Numbered from the stretch's first letter, positions 21,201 through 29,514 are shown. The stretch: DNA of 64,000 nucleotides from Aquimarina pacifica (GCF_000520955.1 NZ_JACC01000030.1:1-64000); one strand, 5' to 3'. Made by a program: numbers and translations. The notes: a model not told the origin generated them from the letters alone.

Positions 21201-24200
21201 TACAAATGGTACAGGAAATTCATCTGAGGAATTAGGAACGCATCTCGATTTTTACTTGAACGAATCTGATATTGAAGTAGGTATTTTTGAGGAAACAATT
21301 TATGATATACAGGGAATAGAGGAAATAATATTGGATAACGGACCAAAAGACCAAATAGATCCGCTACCCACTTTTTTGACGAAAATAGCCCAGTCAACGA
21401 TCACGAAAAATACGACAATAGACGAACCAAAAATTAAGCTAGAAACAAATACCAAAACTGCCGATACGAATTTAGAAAGTATTATGGTCAATCAACAGGT
21501 AGAACAATTTGAGTATTTAGGGATTAAAAAATATAGATTTCATAATTTTTATCATCCTTATATAAATGACTTTATCAAAACTGTTAATCTTGATGGAATT
21601 AGTGGGCTTTTAACAAGAGAAATGCAACAACAACTATTAGAATATTTCGATACTACTTATGATCCTACAGAAAATGTGCATACGACATATCCGATAAGAG
21701 AAGTTGATTTTTCTAACACAGGTGCGATGTCTTTTTATAATTGGGAATTGTTTTTTCATATCCCGATGCTCATAGCAGCTAGATTAAGTGAAAACCAGCA
21801 ATTTGAGGATGCTCAACGTTGGTATCATTTTATTTTTAATCCATTAGATCGTTCTTCAGAAGTTTCTCCCAATAAATTTTGGCAGTTTATACCTTTTTTT
21901 GAGTTGTACAGTGATGGAGAAAGTGCTTCAGAGGATAGTATTTATAATTTGTTGTATGCACTCAGTTATATGGGGACAGATAGTGAACTGCTTGACAAGA
22001 AAGAAGAAGTAGAACAACAAATAAAAGTATGGCTTGATAATTCATTTGACCCCCATGCTATTGCAGCTTTAAGACCTGTGGCTTATATGAAATCTGTAGT
22101 GATGAAATACATTGATAATCTGATCGATTGGGGAGATCAATTATTTCAACAGGATACCATAGAATCAATTAACGAAGCGACACAGATCTACATCCTTGCA
22201 GCACAGATTTTGGGAGACAGACCAGAACTAATACCAGTAGAAGAAACCGAAGCACGAACATATAACCAACTTATTGATGAAGCAGGGGAGTTAGATGCTT
22301 TTTCAAACGCATTGGTTTCACTAGAAAATACGTATACTAGTGAAAATTCATTTAAAGATTCTTCTGTGACAACAGAATTATTGCCAACAACCTTGTATTT
22401 CTGTATTCCTAATAACCCTAATTTATTAGCCTATTGGGATACGGTAGAGGATCGATTATTCAAAATACGACATTGTATGAATATCGAAGGTATCGTGCGT
22501 CAACTTCCATTATTTCAGTCCCCGATTGATCCTGCATTATTGGTAAAAGCGCGTGCTGCTGGTGTGAGTATTGGTAGTGTACTTAATGATATGTATGCGC
22601 CATTATCTCATTATCGATATCGGGTGATATTTCAAAAATCACTAGAGCTATGTGCAGATGTAAAAACTTTGGGTACTGCTTTGCTAAGTGCTTTAGAAAA
22701 GAAAGATGCAGAAGAGATTACATTACTTCGAGCAGGACAAGAATTAAAGTTACTTCAGATTACGACGGATATAAAAAAGCTACAACTTGATGAAGCCCAA
22801 GAAACCCTTTCCGGGTTAAAAACTATGCGAAAAATTACAGAGTCAAGGCATGAGTATTATGTTAAGATTGAAAAAACGAGCGAAAAGGAAGCTCTTCAAC
22901 TTAACAAATTGGAGATGGCCCAAATATTACAATCTATAGGCCAAGGCTATGATCTAGCTGCACAATATAGCCGCTTGATACCAGAAACCGAAGCTAGTGT
23001 ACCTCCATCAGCGACTTTTGGAGGAGCTAATTTAGGTGATGCATTAAATTTTTATGGTAGCTATTATAGATTTTTATCCTCTATAGAATCTTATCAGGCA
23101 AATAAAGCTTCGATCGAAGCAAGTCATAATCGACGCTGGGATGATTGGAAACTCCAAGAAAAATTAGCTTCTAGAGAATTGGATCATATAGATAAACAAA
23201 TCACAGCTTCAGAAATAAGAGTAGCTCTTATGGAGAAAGAAGTAGATAATCATATGATCCATATAGACCATAGTCAGGAAGTAAATGACTTTATGACCAG
23301 TAAGTTCACCAACAAAGAACTTTATGAGTGGATGAGTGGACAACTCTCTACTATATATTTTCAAAGTTATCAAATAGCATATGATTTGGCCAAAAAAGCA
23401 CAAAAGTGTTTTCAATATGAGTTGGCTTCAGATCAAACCTTTATTGAGTTTGGTTATTGGGATAGCCTTAAGAAAGGGCTGCTTGCAGGCGACAAGCTTC
23501 ATTATGACCTCAGAAGAATGGAAACTGTATATCTGGATCAAAATAAGAGAATGTTCGAATTAACTAAATCGATATCTCTATCCATGCTGGATCCAATGGC
23601 ATTGATACAACTTAGAGAAGACGGTAGTTGCTATATCAATTTGTCAGAAGTCTTATTTGATCTGGATCATCCCGGGCATTATTTACGAAGAATAAAATCA
23701 GTACAGTTAACCATCCCTTGTGTGACTGGTCCGTATACCTCTATTAATTGTAAACTTACTTTATTAGATAATAAATGGCGAAAGGATACAAGCGGAGAAT
23801 ATCCTGAGAATATAGAAGAAGATTATGATACTCGCTTTGTATATCAAACAGGGGGAACACAATCTATAGCAACGAGTTCAGGACAGAATGATAGTGGTAT
23901 GTTTCAGCTCAATTTTAATGATGAACGATACTTGCCATTTGAAGGGGCAGGAGCAATTAGCAACTGGCTTCTCGAAATACCGTCTAGCATACGATCCTTT
24001 GACTATAATAGTATATCAGATGTTATTATATCTCTTAACTACACTGCCAAGGACGGAGGAAATCTTTTGAGAGATAAAGCTAATGAAACACTAGGGCAGG
24101 CTTTGCAAGAAATGAGTTTGGGATCAGGGGAGGATGCCATAGGATTAACAAGAATGTTTAGTCTTAAACATGAGTTATCTAATGAATGGTATCGTTTTCT

Positions 24201-24636
24201 AAACCCACCTGTCGATCAAGAGGGGCAAAATATGGTATTGGATTTAGGTATTGAGAAATTTCCATTTATGTTTAGGGATGAGGGGATTAATATTACTAGT
24301 CTCGAAATGATAATGATTATAGCGGATTCCTCGATAGAGGAGGGCATAAGTCACACCATTAAGCTAGGTGTTATTATGCCTTCTGGTCAGGTTTTAACTT
24401 CTATGAGTGGCGAAGTAGAAACAGAAGGGATTCTATTATCTACTAATAATAATTTAGGAGGTCAGTTATATGAAGCTTCTTCAATGCTTTTTTCTGAAAA
24501 CCCTGGAGAATGGATAGTTAGTGTGGATGAAGAAGAAATACCAGATATCCTAATTTTAGACGAAAACGATCACAAACGATTAGATCCCGAAATCGTAAAA
24601 GATTTGATCCTAGTGTTTAGATATTCAATTACCTGA
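15214..24636 (+). CDS. TcA-like Tc toxin subunit (receptor-binding/translocation channel), N-terminally extended
   Basis: A 3140-residue protein, longer than typical TcA (about 2500). Residues about 10-240 contain two predicted beta modules resembling transthyretin/CNA-B or carboxypeptidase-regulatory-like folds (GTSVTDQNGQFEITLD; VKGRVTNPHGEPVNALVKAF). Around 667 is the VRP1-type motif SFCSCKHCRSVYSAAAYFVD. Around 1745 the neuraminidase-like domain starts (VFGRTSSVPKEFFYRTF, WTPWTKVNLDIKGDLVPLV). About 2410-2650 is the helical pore region (RHCMNIEGIVRQLPLFQSPI, then long coiled-coil helices). About 2815 on is the TcB-binding domain (HPGHYLRRIKSVQLTIPCVT). In known systems five A subunits form a bell-shaped prepore that binds the BC cocoon. 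No signal peptide is visible. An alternative start is the ATG at 15241. Confidence 0.92.
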   Translation: MFLRTNTQIMKRSNNTLKGTIIDKKTKKARVQLRIEVWVQKIRIQKLIGTSVTDQNGQFEITLDSKQLSKLRRAKKAQLFYKIYQDEQQIYTTSAKDISADDFVTTTQIEIDLPTSENIELPELDSLDTTDNQWQVKGRVTNPHGEPVNALVKAFDVNIKENQSLGQGITDNGVYVISYQLELGDESLTNCKLPDIKVEAYRNDVLIASSEIVYNAGQLTTIDLVIGNQAYKGLSEFDTLEQLLQPCLEGQSPETLTEAHIEYLANKTGADQQRITLYSLSYRQSVLVQTAPPLFYGCYRKGLPYSLDKLTALKSQVIRTRIQMAVDDNIIDQKWVDEVDDFMSSLTTSGIKSALSIDADTTKTSLGKVFTQINIPESDQIEVLTLYLKNQENIQIFWEELRKNQTLGQYENQLRLVLKISALTQHYEPATIALMEHPIFDQSTDISQLTGLSTSDWSAITKSIGSAPENIPGKDEEQLVNYGLLMEKSIMSAFPTSHVAVNISKSDQYQNTELPKFFEVATDFSFVGTNISEYVNGLNGSITDKETVIKDLSKLQRLFYLAPAHNRYAVIEALDSEGLHSALQIKRYGKKAFINTFGRKIGQTLAAKLYSKASYVNAATMNLALQYNDLSGGVLPHVLQGNNVESSKPEALGLPDLNTLFGGQSFCSCKHCRSVYSAAAYFVDLLSYLGEHYAIDQDLSTEDDLVYKETTGLDLLFERRAELGEIVLNCENTNTMIPYLDIVNEVLENAIAPLLSGAANQTTSTSEELKANPEHINLVAYEKLSDEIFPFSQPFNLFNEEGKVYLEHLGITRNKMMDTFQFLGGINEPNDQDKYAVQLNLTSNGKEIIVGETTLDTVSYTTKDFWGVDATQWRVALINVRTFIDKIEISYEQLLEFLQLNFVNATGIVKVKFAPEAPCDIDQAILSYWDDSTESFSSDPINEKFFIRAHCFFRLLNKVPWTIFELGRIMDALGIENITESFIEQIAILLQVQEKFDIEPLELISWWTILNTQSDENNTSDRSFYARYFLNKTVFDPQEINEETFVFTLNSEKTELLNSNYLISDYMNEIAAALHISSQDLGLLTETLRTAIDEVDDALNLKNLSQLFRLVSLINAVDISVEEYLIAVDFITGTPFDSSQPTELLSFVQQIEQVQRSHFSFSELRYLLLDQYNSTEGIAPAEDHISSLFISLQEGMSKIKSEHEVVLDESGIPIDPIGELCKQKLSLLIETEGLDAVVTLVEATDELSAEDEANAATYLYFLDVDQLIVDFATETYSSIDTRYAYILERLLEYLVIIQSQSFIIQSIAEDLSIDQDTSELLLTQLLYSANPAMDPNTPIFTITDFTDPAFAYDELVEDEVFDLSEFSIQHNSYLMLYKSAMFITKFDLTVDDISWTFLNGSGIGWIDLNEITGAAPDVFLAWRKTEKFFYMRQQFAQGDTTFFDLMEYAADPIVLETVETGYEEEVDAFIAESTIWTDMDADFLIFLNLVSEITGWEKDSLFYFASTEAYSFSFENFKDEQAFYQLMQCFEVLNILGASAQDAWSWMAVDLTVENSANIKQIAKSNYSLTQWLDVAAPLRDIVREKQRDALTAYLIQNGGFKDENALYEYYLLDVETSACTMSSRIVLANSSVQLFVQRHLMNLETERVDLDIDRWEWMKNYRVWEANRKVFLYPENWIEPELRLSKSEFFTDLQNALLQNDVTANLVENSIKDYLEKLDTVSNIEVCGSYHEYEEKDGITTIDVLHVFGRTSSVPKEFFYRTFIDNMHWTPWTKVNLDIKGDLVPLVIDGKLHLFWMEMVETQRDDDPFIDYVWQIKLAYSEYKNGKWLAKKVTEEFIESPGFSYSGVPFNFFFVTEQLDSYVKFRFKWIIISDDEYEGSFQFYYATKKIKISPMIPVENNELLTIKPTDSIVDNMAYLEGGYHNSLELPSAKVDANGNYEGNENYIKVLDATPSPFRIPIPHQYEVFVSQTNFFYNDDDRNFFVKPYSSFDYDYTNGTGNSSEELGTHLDFYLNESDIEVGIFEETIYDIQGIEEIILDNGPKDQIDPLPTFLTKIAQSTITKNTTIDEPKIKLETNTKTADTNLESIMVNQQVEQFEYLGIKKYRFHNFYHPYINDFIKTVNLDGISGLLTREMQQQLLEYFDTTYDPTENVHTTYPIREVDFSNTGAMSFYNWELFFHIPMLIAARLSENQQFEDAQRWYHFIFNPLDRSSEVSPNKFWQFIPFFELYSDGESASEDSIYNLLYALSYMGTDSELLDKKEEVEQQIKVWLDNSFDPHAIAALRPVAYMKSVVMKYIDNLIDWGDQLFQQDTIESINEATQIYILAAQILGDRPELIPVEETEARTYNQLIDEAGELDAFSNALVSLENTYTSENSFKDSSVTTELLPTTLYFCIPNNPNLLAYWDTVEDRLFKIRHCMNIEGIVRQLPLFQSPIDPALLVKARAAGVSIGSVLNDMYAPLSHYRYRVIFQKSLELCADVKTLGTALLSALEKKDAEEITLLRAGQELKLLQITTDIKKLQLDEAQETLSGLKTMRKITESRHEYYVKIEKTSEKEALQLNKLEMAQILQSIGQGYDLAAQYSRLIPETEASVPPSATFGGANLGDALNFYGSYYRFLSSIESYQANKASIEASHNRRWDDWKLQEKLASRELDHIDKQITASEIRVALMEKEVDNHMIHIDHSQEVNDFMTSKFTNKELYEWMSGQLSTIYFQSYQIAYDLAKKAQKCFQYELASDQTFIEFGYWDSLKKGLLAGDKLHYDLRRMETVYLDQNKRMFELTKSISLSMLDPMALIQLREDGSCYINLSEVLFDLDHPGHYLRRIKSVQLTIPCVTGPYTSINCKLTLLDNKWRKDTSGEYPENIEEDYDTRFVYQTGGTQSIATSSGQNDSGMFQLNFNDERYLPFEGAGAISNWLLEIPSSIRSFDYNSISDVIISLNYTAKDGGNLLRDKANETLGQALQEMSLGSGEDAIGLTRMFSLKHELSNEWYRFLNPPVDQEGQNMVLDLGIEKFPFMFRDEGINITSLEMIMIIADSSIEEGISHTIKLGVIMPSGQVLTSMSGEVETEGILLSTNNNLGGQLYEASSMLFSENPGEWIVSVDEEEIPDILILDENDHKRLDPEIVKDLILVFRYSIT

Positions 24637-24721
24637 GTGATCGTATTACAAACAACAATTTGTTTATTTCAAACTTAAAATTAGGATACTTTTATTTACA
24701 TGATAAGTATATAATATCAAG

Positions 24722-24749
24722 ACCTCATAGTTTTTTAAACTTATGAGGT
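24722..24749 (+). terminator. Terminator-like hairpin after the Tc genes
   Basis: The 8-bp arms acctcata (24722-24729) and tatgaggt (24742-24749) pair perfectly. Further pairing inside (gttt/aaac with a bulge) is possible and tttg follows. It lies 85 bp after the TcA stop and separates the toxin operon from the kinase gene. Confidence 0.65.
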
Positions 24750-24821
24750 TTTGAAGGTTTAGTAAGGAACTATAATTCGTTTGTTTTGAACCTGTTTTTT
24801 TAAGTTAAAAATGAATTATTT

Positions 24822-24837
24822 AGGGGGTATTACCCCT
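24822..24837 (+). promoter_or_regulatory. GGGGTATTACCCC palindrome upstream of the sensor kinase
   Basis: The GC-rich inverted repeat ggggt-att-acccc stands out in an AT-rich 281-bp gap, 81 bp before the kinase start. It could be an operator for the LytTR regulator or an RNA hairpin in the leader. The function is inferred only from position and symmetry. Confidence 0.35.
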
Positions 24838-24917
24838 GTGGGTTTTTAGGATAAATTCATTAAATTGTTGGATATATTATAGAAGGAATTTCTATGTTTT
24901 TTTTAAATCACTAAAAG

Positions 24918-26906
24918 ATGAAATCACCTTGTTACAAGAGTATTACTTTGGTTATTCTACTTTTTGTAAACGTATCCATAAATGCTCAATATCAAAAAAG
25001 AATAGATAGTTTATTGACATTGATTCCTCTCGCCAAAGAAGATACACTAAAGGTGCAGTTGTATAAACATCTATGTTGGAACTACGGAGGGCTTCGGACT
25101 GAATTAGAAGTTACTCGTGCATATGCAGATAGTACGTTTTGGCTTTCAAAGAAATTACAATATGAAAAAGGAATTATAGAAGCATATCATTGCTATGGTA
25201 TGGTTAATCGATATGAGGGTAACTATCCAAAGGCGTTAGAATGCTTGCAAACATATGTCACATATTGTAAAAAAAATAACCATCCAATAAAAGAAACACA
25301 AGGTTGGTTTCAGATAGGAGCGGTATATCAATTAATGGGAGATTATGATAAAAGCCTTGCCCCCATGGAGTATTGTCTGCAAATTCAGGAAGAACATAAG
25401 GATTGGCACGGGTATGTCGCTACTATGAATTCTATTGGTATCGTCTATAAAAGAATGGAAAAATATGAAAAAGCTATCGAGAGTTATACAAAAGCAATTG
25501 CGGTCAATAAGAAATATAATCTAGGTAGAGACTTAACCTATATTTTTCATAATATAGGTAATGGATATACAGGATTACAACAATTTGATATAGCTCTTAA
25601 TTGGTATCAAAAGAGTCTTGATCTTGCGAATTTGGCAGAGAATACGTATGCAATTACGGGCAATTTGACTGCTATTGGGCGGGCCTATAATTTGATGAAT
25701 TTACATGATAAGGCATTGGTTTTTCAGTTAAAAGCGTTACAAATACAGGAGGATTCTAGCCAAAGAAACTCATTTTCTAATAGTTTACTAGAAATAGGAA
25801 ATACATATATAAAACTTAAAAACTATAAAGAAGCAGAAAATAACTTGATAAAGGGGCTCAATATTGCTACAGAGATCAATGCGAAACAGCTAATAAAAAA
25901 TGGGTATGAATATTTAGAAACTTTATATCTAGAAACAAAACAGTATCGTAGGGCATACGATTATGGTCAACGGTATCGTGCGATTAAAGATAGTATTTTT
26001 AGTGAAAAAAAGATTAAACAAATCAATGAACTGCAAGCGAAATATGAAGCTTCAGAGAAGGATAAGCAGATTACAATTTTAGCCAAAGAAAAAGAAATAC
26101 AGGAGCAAGAAGCTAGACGTCAGGCTAGTATAAAAAGATATTCAATTTTGGCACTTGTGTTATTATTGATAGTTACAGGCTTATCTATATATGTCCTAAA
26201 TCAGAGGTTGAGAACACAAAAAATAGTTGCTTTAAAGAATAATGAAATTAAAGAAATCAAATTTAGAAGGCAATTGTCAGAACTTAAAATAAAAGCACTG
26301 CAAGCACAGATTAATCCACACTTTATGTTCAATTGCATGAATTCTATCAATCAAATGATTCTAGAAGGTGATGCAAAAAATGCTTCTAAATATTTAACAA
26401 AACTGGGGGAATTAGTAAGGCGGGTTCTTGAAAACACAGAAGAACCAGAGATACCACTAAAAGAGGAATTGATTATGTTAGAGGAATATATGCAATTAGA
26501 AATACTTCGTTTTAGCGGAAAGATTCAATATAAAATGGATGTTCAAAAAGATATTGATCAAGAAAACACCTATTTACCGGCAATGATATTACAACCATTT
26601 GTAGAGAATGCAATTTGGCATGGATTGATACCTAAAAAGGAAGATGGCTTGGTAACTATTTCGATTGACCAACTACAAGATCAATTGGTATGTTTTATAG
26701 AAGATAATGGTGTAGGTAGAAAAGATAAACAAGAACAACGTAACTCTCTTTGGAAAAAGAAATCTTTAGGGGTTAAAATAACAGAAGAACGTCTTAATTT
26801 ATGCAATAAAGAGTTTCAGAAGCAATTTGTTCATATCACAGATTTAAAAGATGTGTTAGGTCAATCAGCAGGAACTCGAGTAGAAATTAGCATCCCAATT
26901 TCTTAA
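24918..26906 (+). CDS. TPR-containing membrane sensor histidine kinase (LytS/YehU-type)
   Basis: A 662-residue kinase. It has an N-terminal signal peptide (ending about residue 23, NVSINAQ), then several TPR repeats to about residue 340 (for example YKRMEKYEKAIESYTKAI), a coiled coil, one membrane span at about 410-430 (ILALVLLLIVTGLSIYVL) and a His_kinase domain with phospho-acceptor His468 in QINPHFMFN. The C-terminal HATPase has the N box LQPFVENAIWHGL and the G box DNGVGRK. The periplasmic TPR part probably senses a protein or peptide. The partner LytTR regulator starts 4 bp after this stop, so they form a two-component operon. Targets are unknown; the Tc genes lie just upstream. Confidence 0.93.
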   Translation: MKSPCYKSITLVILLFVNVSINAQYQKRIDSLLTLIPLAKEDTLKVQLYKHLCWNYGGLRTELEVTRAYADSTFWLSKKLQYEKGIIEAYHCYGMVNRYEGNYPKALECLQTYVTYCKKNNHPIKETQGWFQIGAVYQLMGDYDKSLAPMEYCLQIQEEHKDWHGYVATMNSIGIVYKRMEKYEKAIESYTKAIAVNKKYNLGRDLTYIFHNIGNGYTGLQQFDIALNWYQKSLDLANLAENTYAITGNLTAIGRAYNLMNLHDKALVFQLKALQIQEDSSQRNSFSNSLLEIGNTYIKLKNYKEAENNLIKGLNIATEINAKQLIKNGYEYLETLYLETKQYRRAYDYGQRYRAIKDSIFSEKKIKQINELQAKYEASEKDKQITILAKEKEIQEQEARRQASIKRYSILALVLLLIVTGLSIYVLNQRLRTQKIVALKNNEIKEIKFRRQLSELKIKALQAQINPHFMFNCMNSINQMILEGDAKNASKYLTKLGELVRRVLENTEEPEIPLKEELIMLEEYMQLEILRFSGKIQYKMDVQKDIDQENTYLPAMILQPFVENAIWHGLIPKKEDGLVTISIDQLQDQLVCFIEDNGVGRKDKQEQRNSLWKKKSLGVKITEERLNLCNKEFQKQFVHITDLKDVLGQSAGTRVEISIPIS

Positions 26907-26910
26907 ACAT

Positions 26911-27660
26911 ATGATTAGAACCCTCATAATAGATGATGAATTACAAAGCCGTGAAGCACTAAAAAATGCTTTAGAAAAATATTGTCCAGAAGTAGATATA
27001 GTTGATGTTATAGACTGTCCTAGAAAAGGAGTTACAGTGATTCAAAACGAATGCCCCGATTTGGTATTTCTTGATGTACAAATGCCTGGTATGTCTGGTT
27101 TTGATTTGTTAAAAAAAATTCAAGGTTTTTATTTTGAAGTTATTTTTGTTACCTCTTATGATCATTATGCCATCAAGGCCATAAAATTTAGTGCCTTAGA
27201 CTATTTGTTGAAACCAATAGATATAGAAGAATTGATTCGGGCAGTTGACAAAACCAAGAAAAAGATTGAACTAGGTCAGAGAAATTTTGGTTACGAATCT
27301 GTTTTAAATAATATTAAATATACTACCGGAAAAGTAGAAAAATTAGCCATATCAACACAAGAGGGGATGGATTTTATTAACACAGATTCAATTATTTATC
27401 TTCAGGCAGATGGTAGTTACACTAATCTTTATATGATCAATAATAAAAAGCAAATAACTTCAAAAAGCTTAAAGGATTTCCAAGGTGTATTAGAGAGTTC
27501 AGGTTTTTTTAGAGTGCATAACTCTTACTTAATCAATCTTAAGCACATACGAAAATATATCAAAGGCGAAGGAGGGTACGTAATTCTTTCAGAAGATCAT
27601 CATGTTGATGTTTCTCGTAGACGAAAAGATAATTTCCTTAATGTTCTAGATAAGATTTAA
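26911..27660 (+). CDS. LytTR-family response regulator
   Basis: A 249-residue protein. The receiver domain shows the acidic pair IIDDE (Asp8, Asp9), phospho-acceptor Asp55 (LVFLDVQMPGMSG), a Ser/Thr switch (VTSYDHYAIKAI) and the KP lysine (LLKPIDIEEL). The C-terminal LytTR DNA-binding domain (about 145-249) has IIYLQADGSYTNLYM and FFRVHNSYLINLKHI, typical of the fold. Phosphorylation by the upstream TPR kinase should control DNA binding. LytTR proteins bind paired direct repeats; no certain sites can be called here. Confidence 0.94.
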   Translation: MIRTLIIDDELQSREALKNALEKYCPEVDIVDVIDCPRKGVTVIQNECPDLVFLDVQMPGMSGFDLLKKIQGFYFEVIFVTSYDHYAIKAIKFSALDYLLKPIDIEELIRAVDKTKKKIELGQRNFGYESVLNNIKYTTGKVEKLAISTQEGMDFINTDSIIYLQADGSYTNLYMINNKKQITSKSLKDFQGVLESSGFFRVHNSYLINLKHIRKYIKGEGGYVILSEDHHVDVSRRRKDNFLNVLDKI

Positions 27661-27843
27661 TTCTCATTCTTAATAGGATACATGTTTTATTTCTATTTCT
27701 ATCTAAAATATAAGCTTGTGTATCTAAAACTAATGTATAATTCAGGTTAAAACATTATTTTTAATAAATTTATATAGTCTTTACATTCTTTGAATCCTTA
27801 TTATACCCCTTTAGTCTTCTCTCAGAAAGAGCCCATTAACACC

Positions 27844-28653
27844 ATGTTTCAAACAATACTGGGAGTTGTTCTTACTGTGGTTATTGTTTCGATATGTATA
27901 TATTACGTGTTGAGATACCTAGAGTCTGTGTACGTAAAATATAAAGGAAAACCATATTTTATTCATTGGTATTGGAAATGTAAAAAGTTGCCATCTCATT
28001 TGCAGGAACTTTTAAACGATAATGATTTTTATAACCGATTAGATAGCAAACGTAAACGTTATTTTAGACATAGGATAGCTATGTTTTTAGAAAGCACGCA
28101 GTTTGTCGAAAGGGATGGATTAGTGATTAATGATTTTATGCGTATGCAAGTGACTATGATGATCATTACGCTAACCTTTGGTATGCGCCATTATCAATTA
28201 GATTATTTACGAACTATTATTCTATATCCATCATCCTTCTTTTCTATTCTAAATCAAACCGAAAATATCGGAGAATTTAACCCTAGATCAAGAGCATTAG
28301 TTTTGTCATGGAAAGATTTTCAAAAAGGAAACTTACATCAAGATAAAGGAAAAAGCTTAGGGATTCATGAGATGACTCATGCTATTCACTACAATTCTAT
28401 AAAGAATAATAATATTAGTTCTGAGATTTTTTATGATACATTTTTGATGTTAGAAAAATACTTGGGAGAGTCAGAAATAAGAAAAGAAATTGTAGACTCA
28501 AAAATTTTGAGGGATTATGCTTATACAGACAAATTCGAATTTATAGCAGTGCTGGTAGAAGTCTTTATAGAGTCACCCGAGAAGTTAAAACAAAGTTTCC
28601 CTGAAATCTATGAATATGTAGCCCGGATGCTTAATTTTAGATATTTTGAATAA
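27844..28653 (+). CDS. MtfA-like zinc-dependent peptidase
   Basis: The protein has 269 residues from the ATG at 27844; a TTG at 27790 would add 18 residues and is less likely. An N-terminal membrane span (ILGVVLTVVIVSICIYYVLR) precedes a soluble domain. The zinc-metalloprotease motif HEMTHAIHYNS gives HExxH, and a downstream Glu-rich helix (FEFIAVLVEVFIESP) likely supplies the third ligand. Length and motif match the MtfA/DUF980 family; E. coli MtfA (265 aa) is an aminopeptidase that binds Mlc. Bacteroidota members have no established target. It stands alone, 183 bp after the LytTR gene. Confidence 0.82.
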   Translation: MFQTILGVVLTVVIVSICIYYVLRYLESVYVKYKGKPYFIHWYWKCKKLPSHLQELLNDNDFYNRLDSKRKRYFRHRIAMFLESTQFVERDGLVINDFMRMQVTMMIITLTFGMRHYQLDYLRTIILYPSSFFSILNQTENIGEFNPRSRALVLSWKDFQKGNLHQDKGKSLGIHEMTHAIHYNSIKNNNISSEIFYDTFLMLEKYLGESEIRKEIVDSKILRDYAYTDKFEFIAVLVEVFIESPEKLKQSFPEIYEYVARMLNFRYFE

Positions 28654-28657
28654 TAAA

Positions 28658-28692
28658 TTGAGGACACCATTCCTAAGAAACCAGTATCTTTA
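28658..28692 (+). promoter_or_regulatory. Possible promoter of the Bax inhibitor-1 gene
   Basis: TTG at 28658-28660 and TATCTTTA at 28685-28692 (one mismatch to TAnnTTTG) are separated by 24 bp and lie about 28 bp before the start codon. Confidence 0.4.
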
Positions 28693-28719
28693 TCACCATA
28701 ATAAATTTTTTAATTACAT

Positions 28720-29427
28720 ATGAATATGGAAGAATTTCAGCAAGTATTGCCTGTTAGTTCACTTACTGATGACAAACGGGTTGCATTTTATAAAAAAACA
28801 TATACCCATCTTGCTATGGCTGTATTACTGTTCGTAATTGTAGAATGGGTGTTTTTTCAGATAGAACCGATAGTAAATTTTGCATTCTCTATGACACAAG
28901 GTTGGCGATGGTTAGTAATGTTAGGAGGTTTTATGTTGGCTACTTCTTATGCTGAAAAAATGGCACATAAAACACATGATCTTAATAAACAATATCTGGG
29001 GTTACTTTTATATGTCGTTGCAGAAGCATTTATTTTTATTCCATTAATAGGAATGGCTATGATGATTGCAGAAAGTGGAGGAGCCAATATTTTAAATCAA
29101 GCAGCAATATTGACATTATCATTGTTTACAGGATTGTCAGCTATTGTATTAATAACCAAAAAGGATTTTTCTTTTCTAAAGTCCATACTAGCGATTGGTT
29201 TTTTTATCGCAATAGGCCTTATTGTTGCAGGAATGTTATTTGGTTTTAATTTAGGACTTTGGTTTAGTGTTGGTATGGTTGTATTAGCATCCGGATCAAT
29301 TTTATATCAAACCTCTAATATGGTTCATAAATATGCAGAAGACCAATATGTAGGAGCATCTCTTGGTTTATTTGCTTCATTAATGTTATTATTCTGGTAT
29401 ATATTAAGTATACTTTCGAGAGAGTAG
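28720..29427 (+). CDS. Bax inhibitor-1 / YccA family membrane protein
   Basis: The 235-residue protein starts with a short cytoplasmic segment and then has about seven membrane spans (for example TYTHLAMAVLLFVIVEWVFF, FIFIPLIGMAMMIA, FFIAIGLIVAGMLFGFNLGL). The layout and length fit the BI-1/TMBIM family; YccA modulates the FtsH protease in E. coli, and some members act as pH-dependent calcium leak channels. The biological role here is not shown. A strong hairpin follows the stop. Confidence 0.9.
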   Translation: MNMEEFQQVLPVSSLTDDKRVAFYKKTYTHLAMAVLLFVIVEWVFFQIEPIVNFAFSMTQGWRWLVMLGGFMLATSYAEKMAHKTHDLNKQYLGLLLYVVAEAFIFIPLIGMAMMIAESGGANILNQAAILTLSLFTGLSAIVLITKKDFSFLKSILAIGFFIAIGLIVAGMLFGFNLGLWFSVGMVVLASGSILYQTSNMVHKYAEDQYVGASLGLFASLMLLFWYILSILSRE

Positions 29428-29460
29428 TACCATCAAAAATAAATACCATAAAATTAAAAA

Positions 29461-29488
29461 AAGCAAGTTCTTATATAAGAACTTGCTT
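29461..29488. terminator. Bidirectional terminator
   Basis: A perfect 28-bp palindrome (arms aagcaagttcttat / ataagaacttgctt) has an A run before it and a T run after it. It lies between the convergent BI-1 and VCBS/ASPIC genes and can serve both. Confidence 0.85.
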
Positions 29489-29514
29489 TTCTGGTTTTAG
29501 AATATAAAAGAATA

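Noticed and set aside
7991..24636. Tc proteins as T9SS substrates
   Set aside because: Neither has a signal peptide nor a type A or type B sorting domain, despite nearby T9SS genes.
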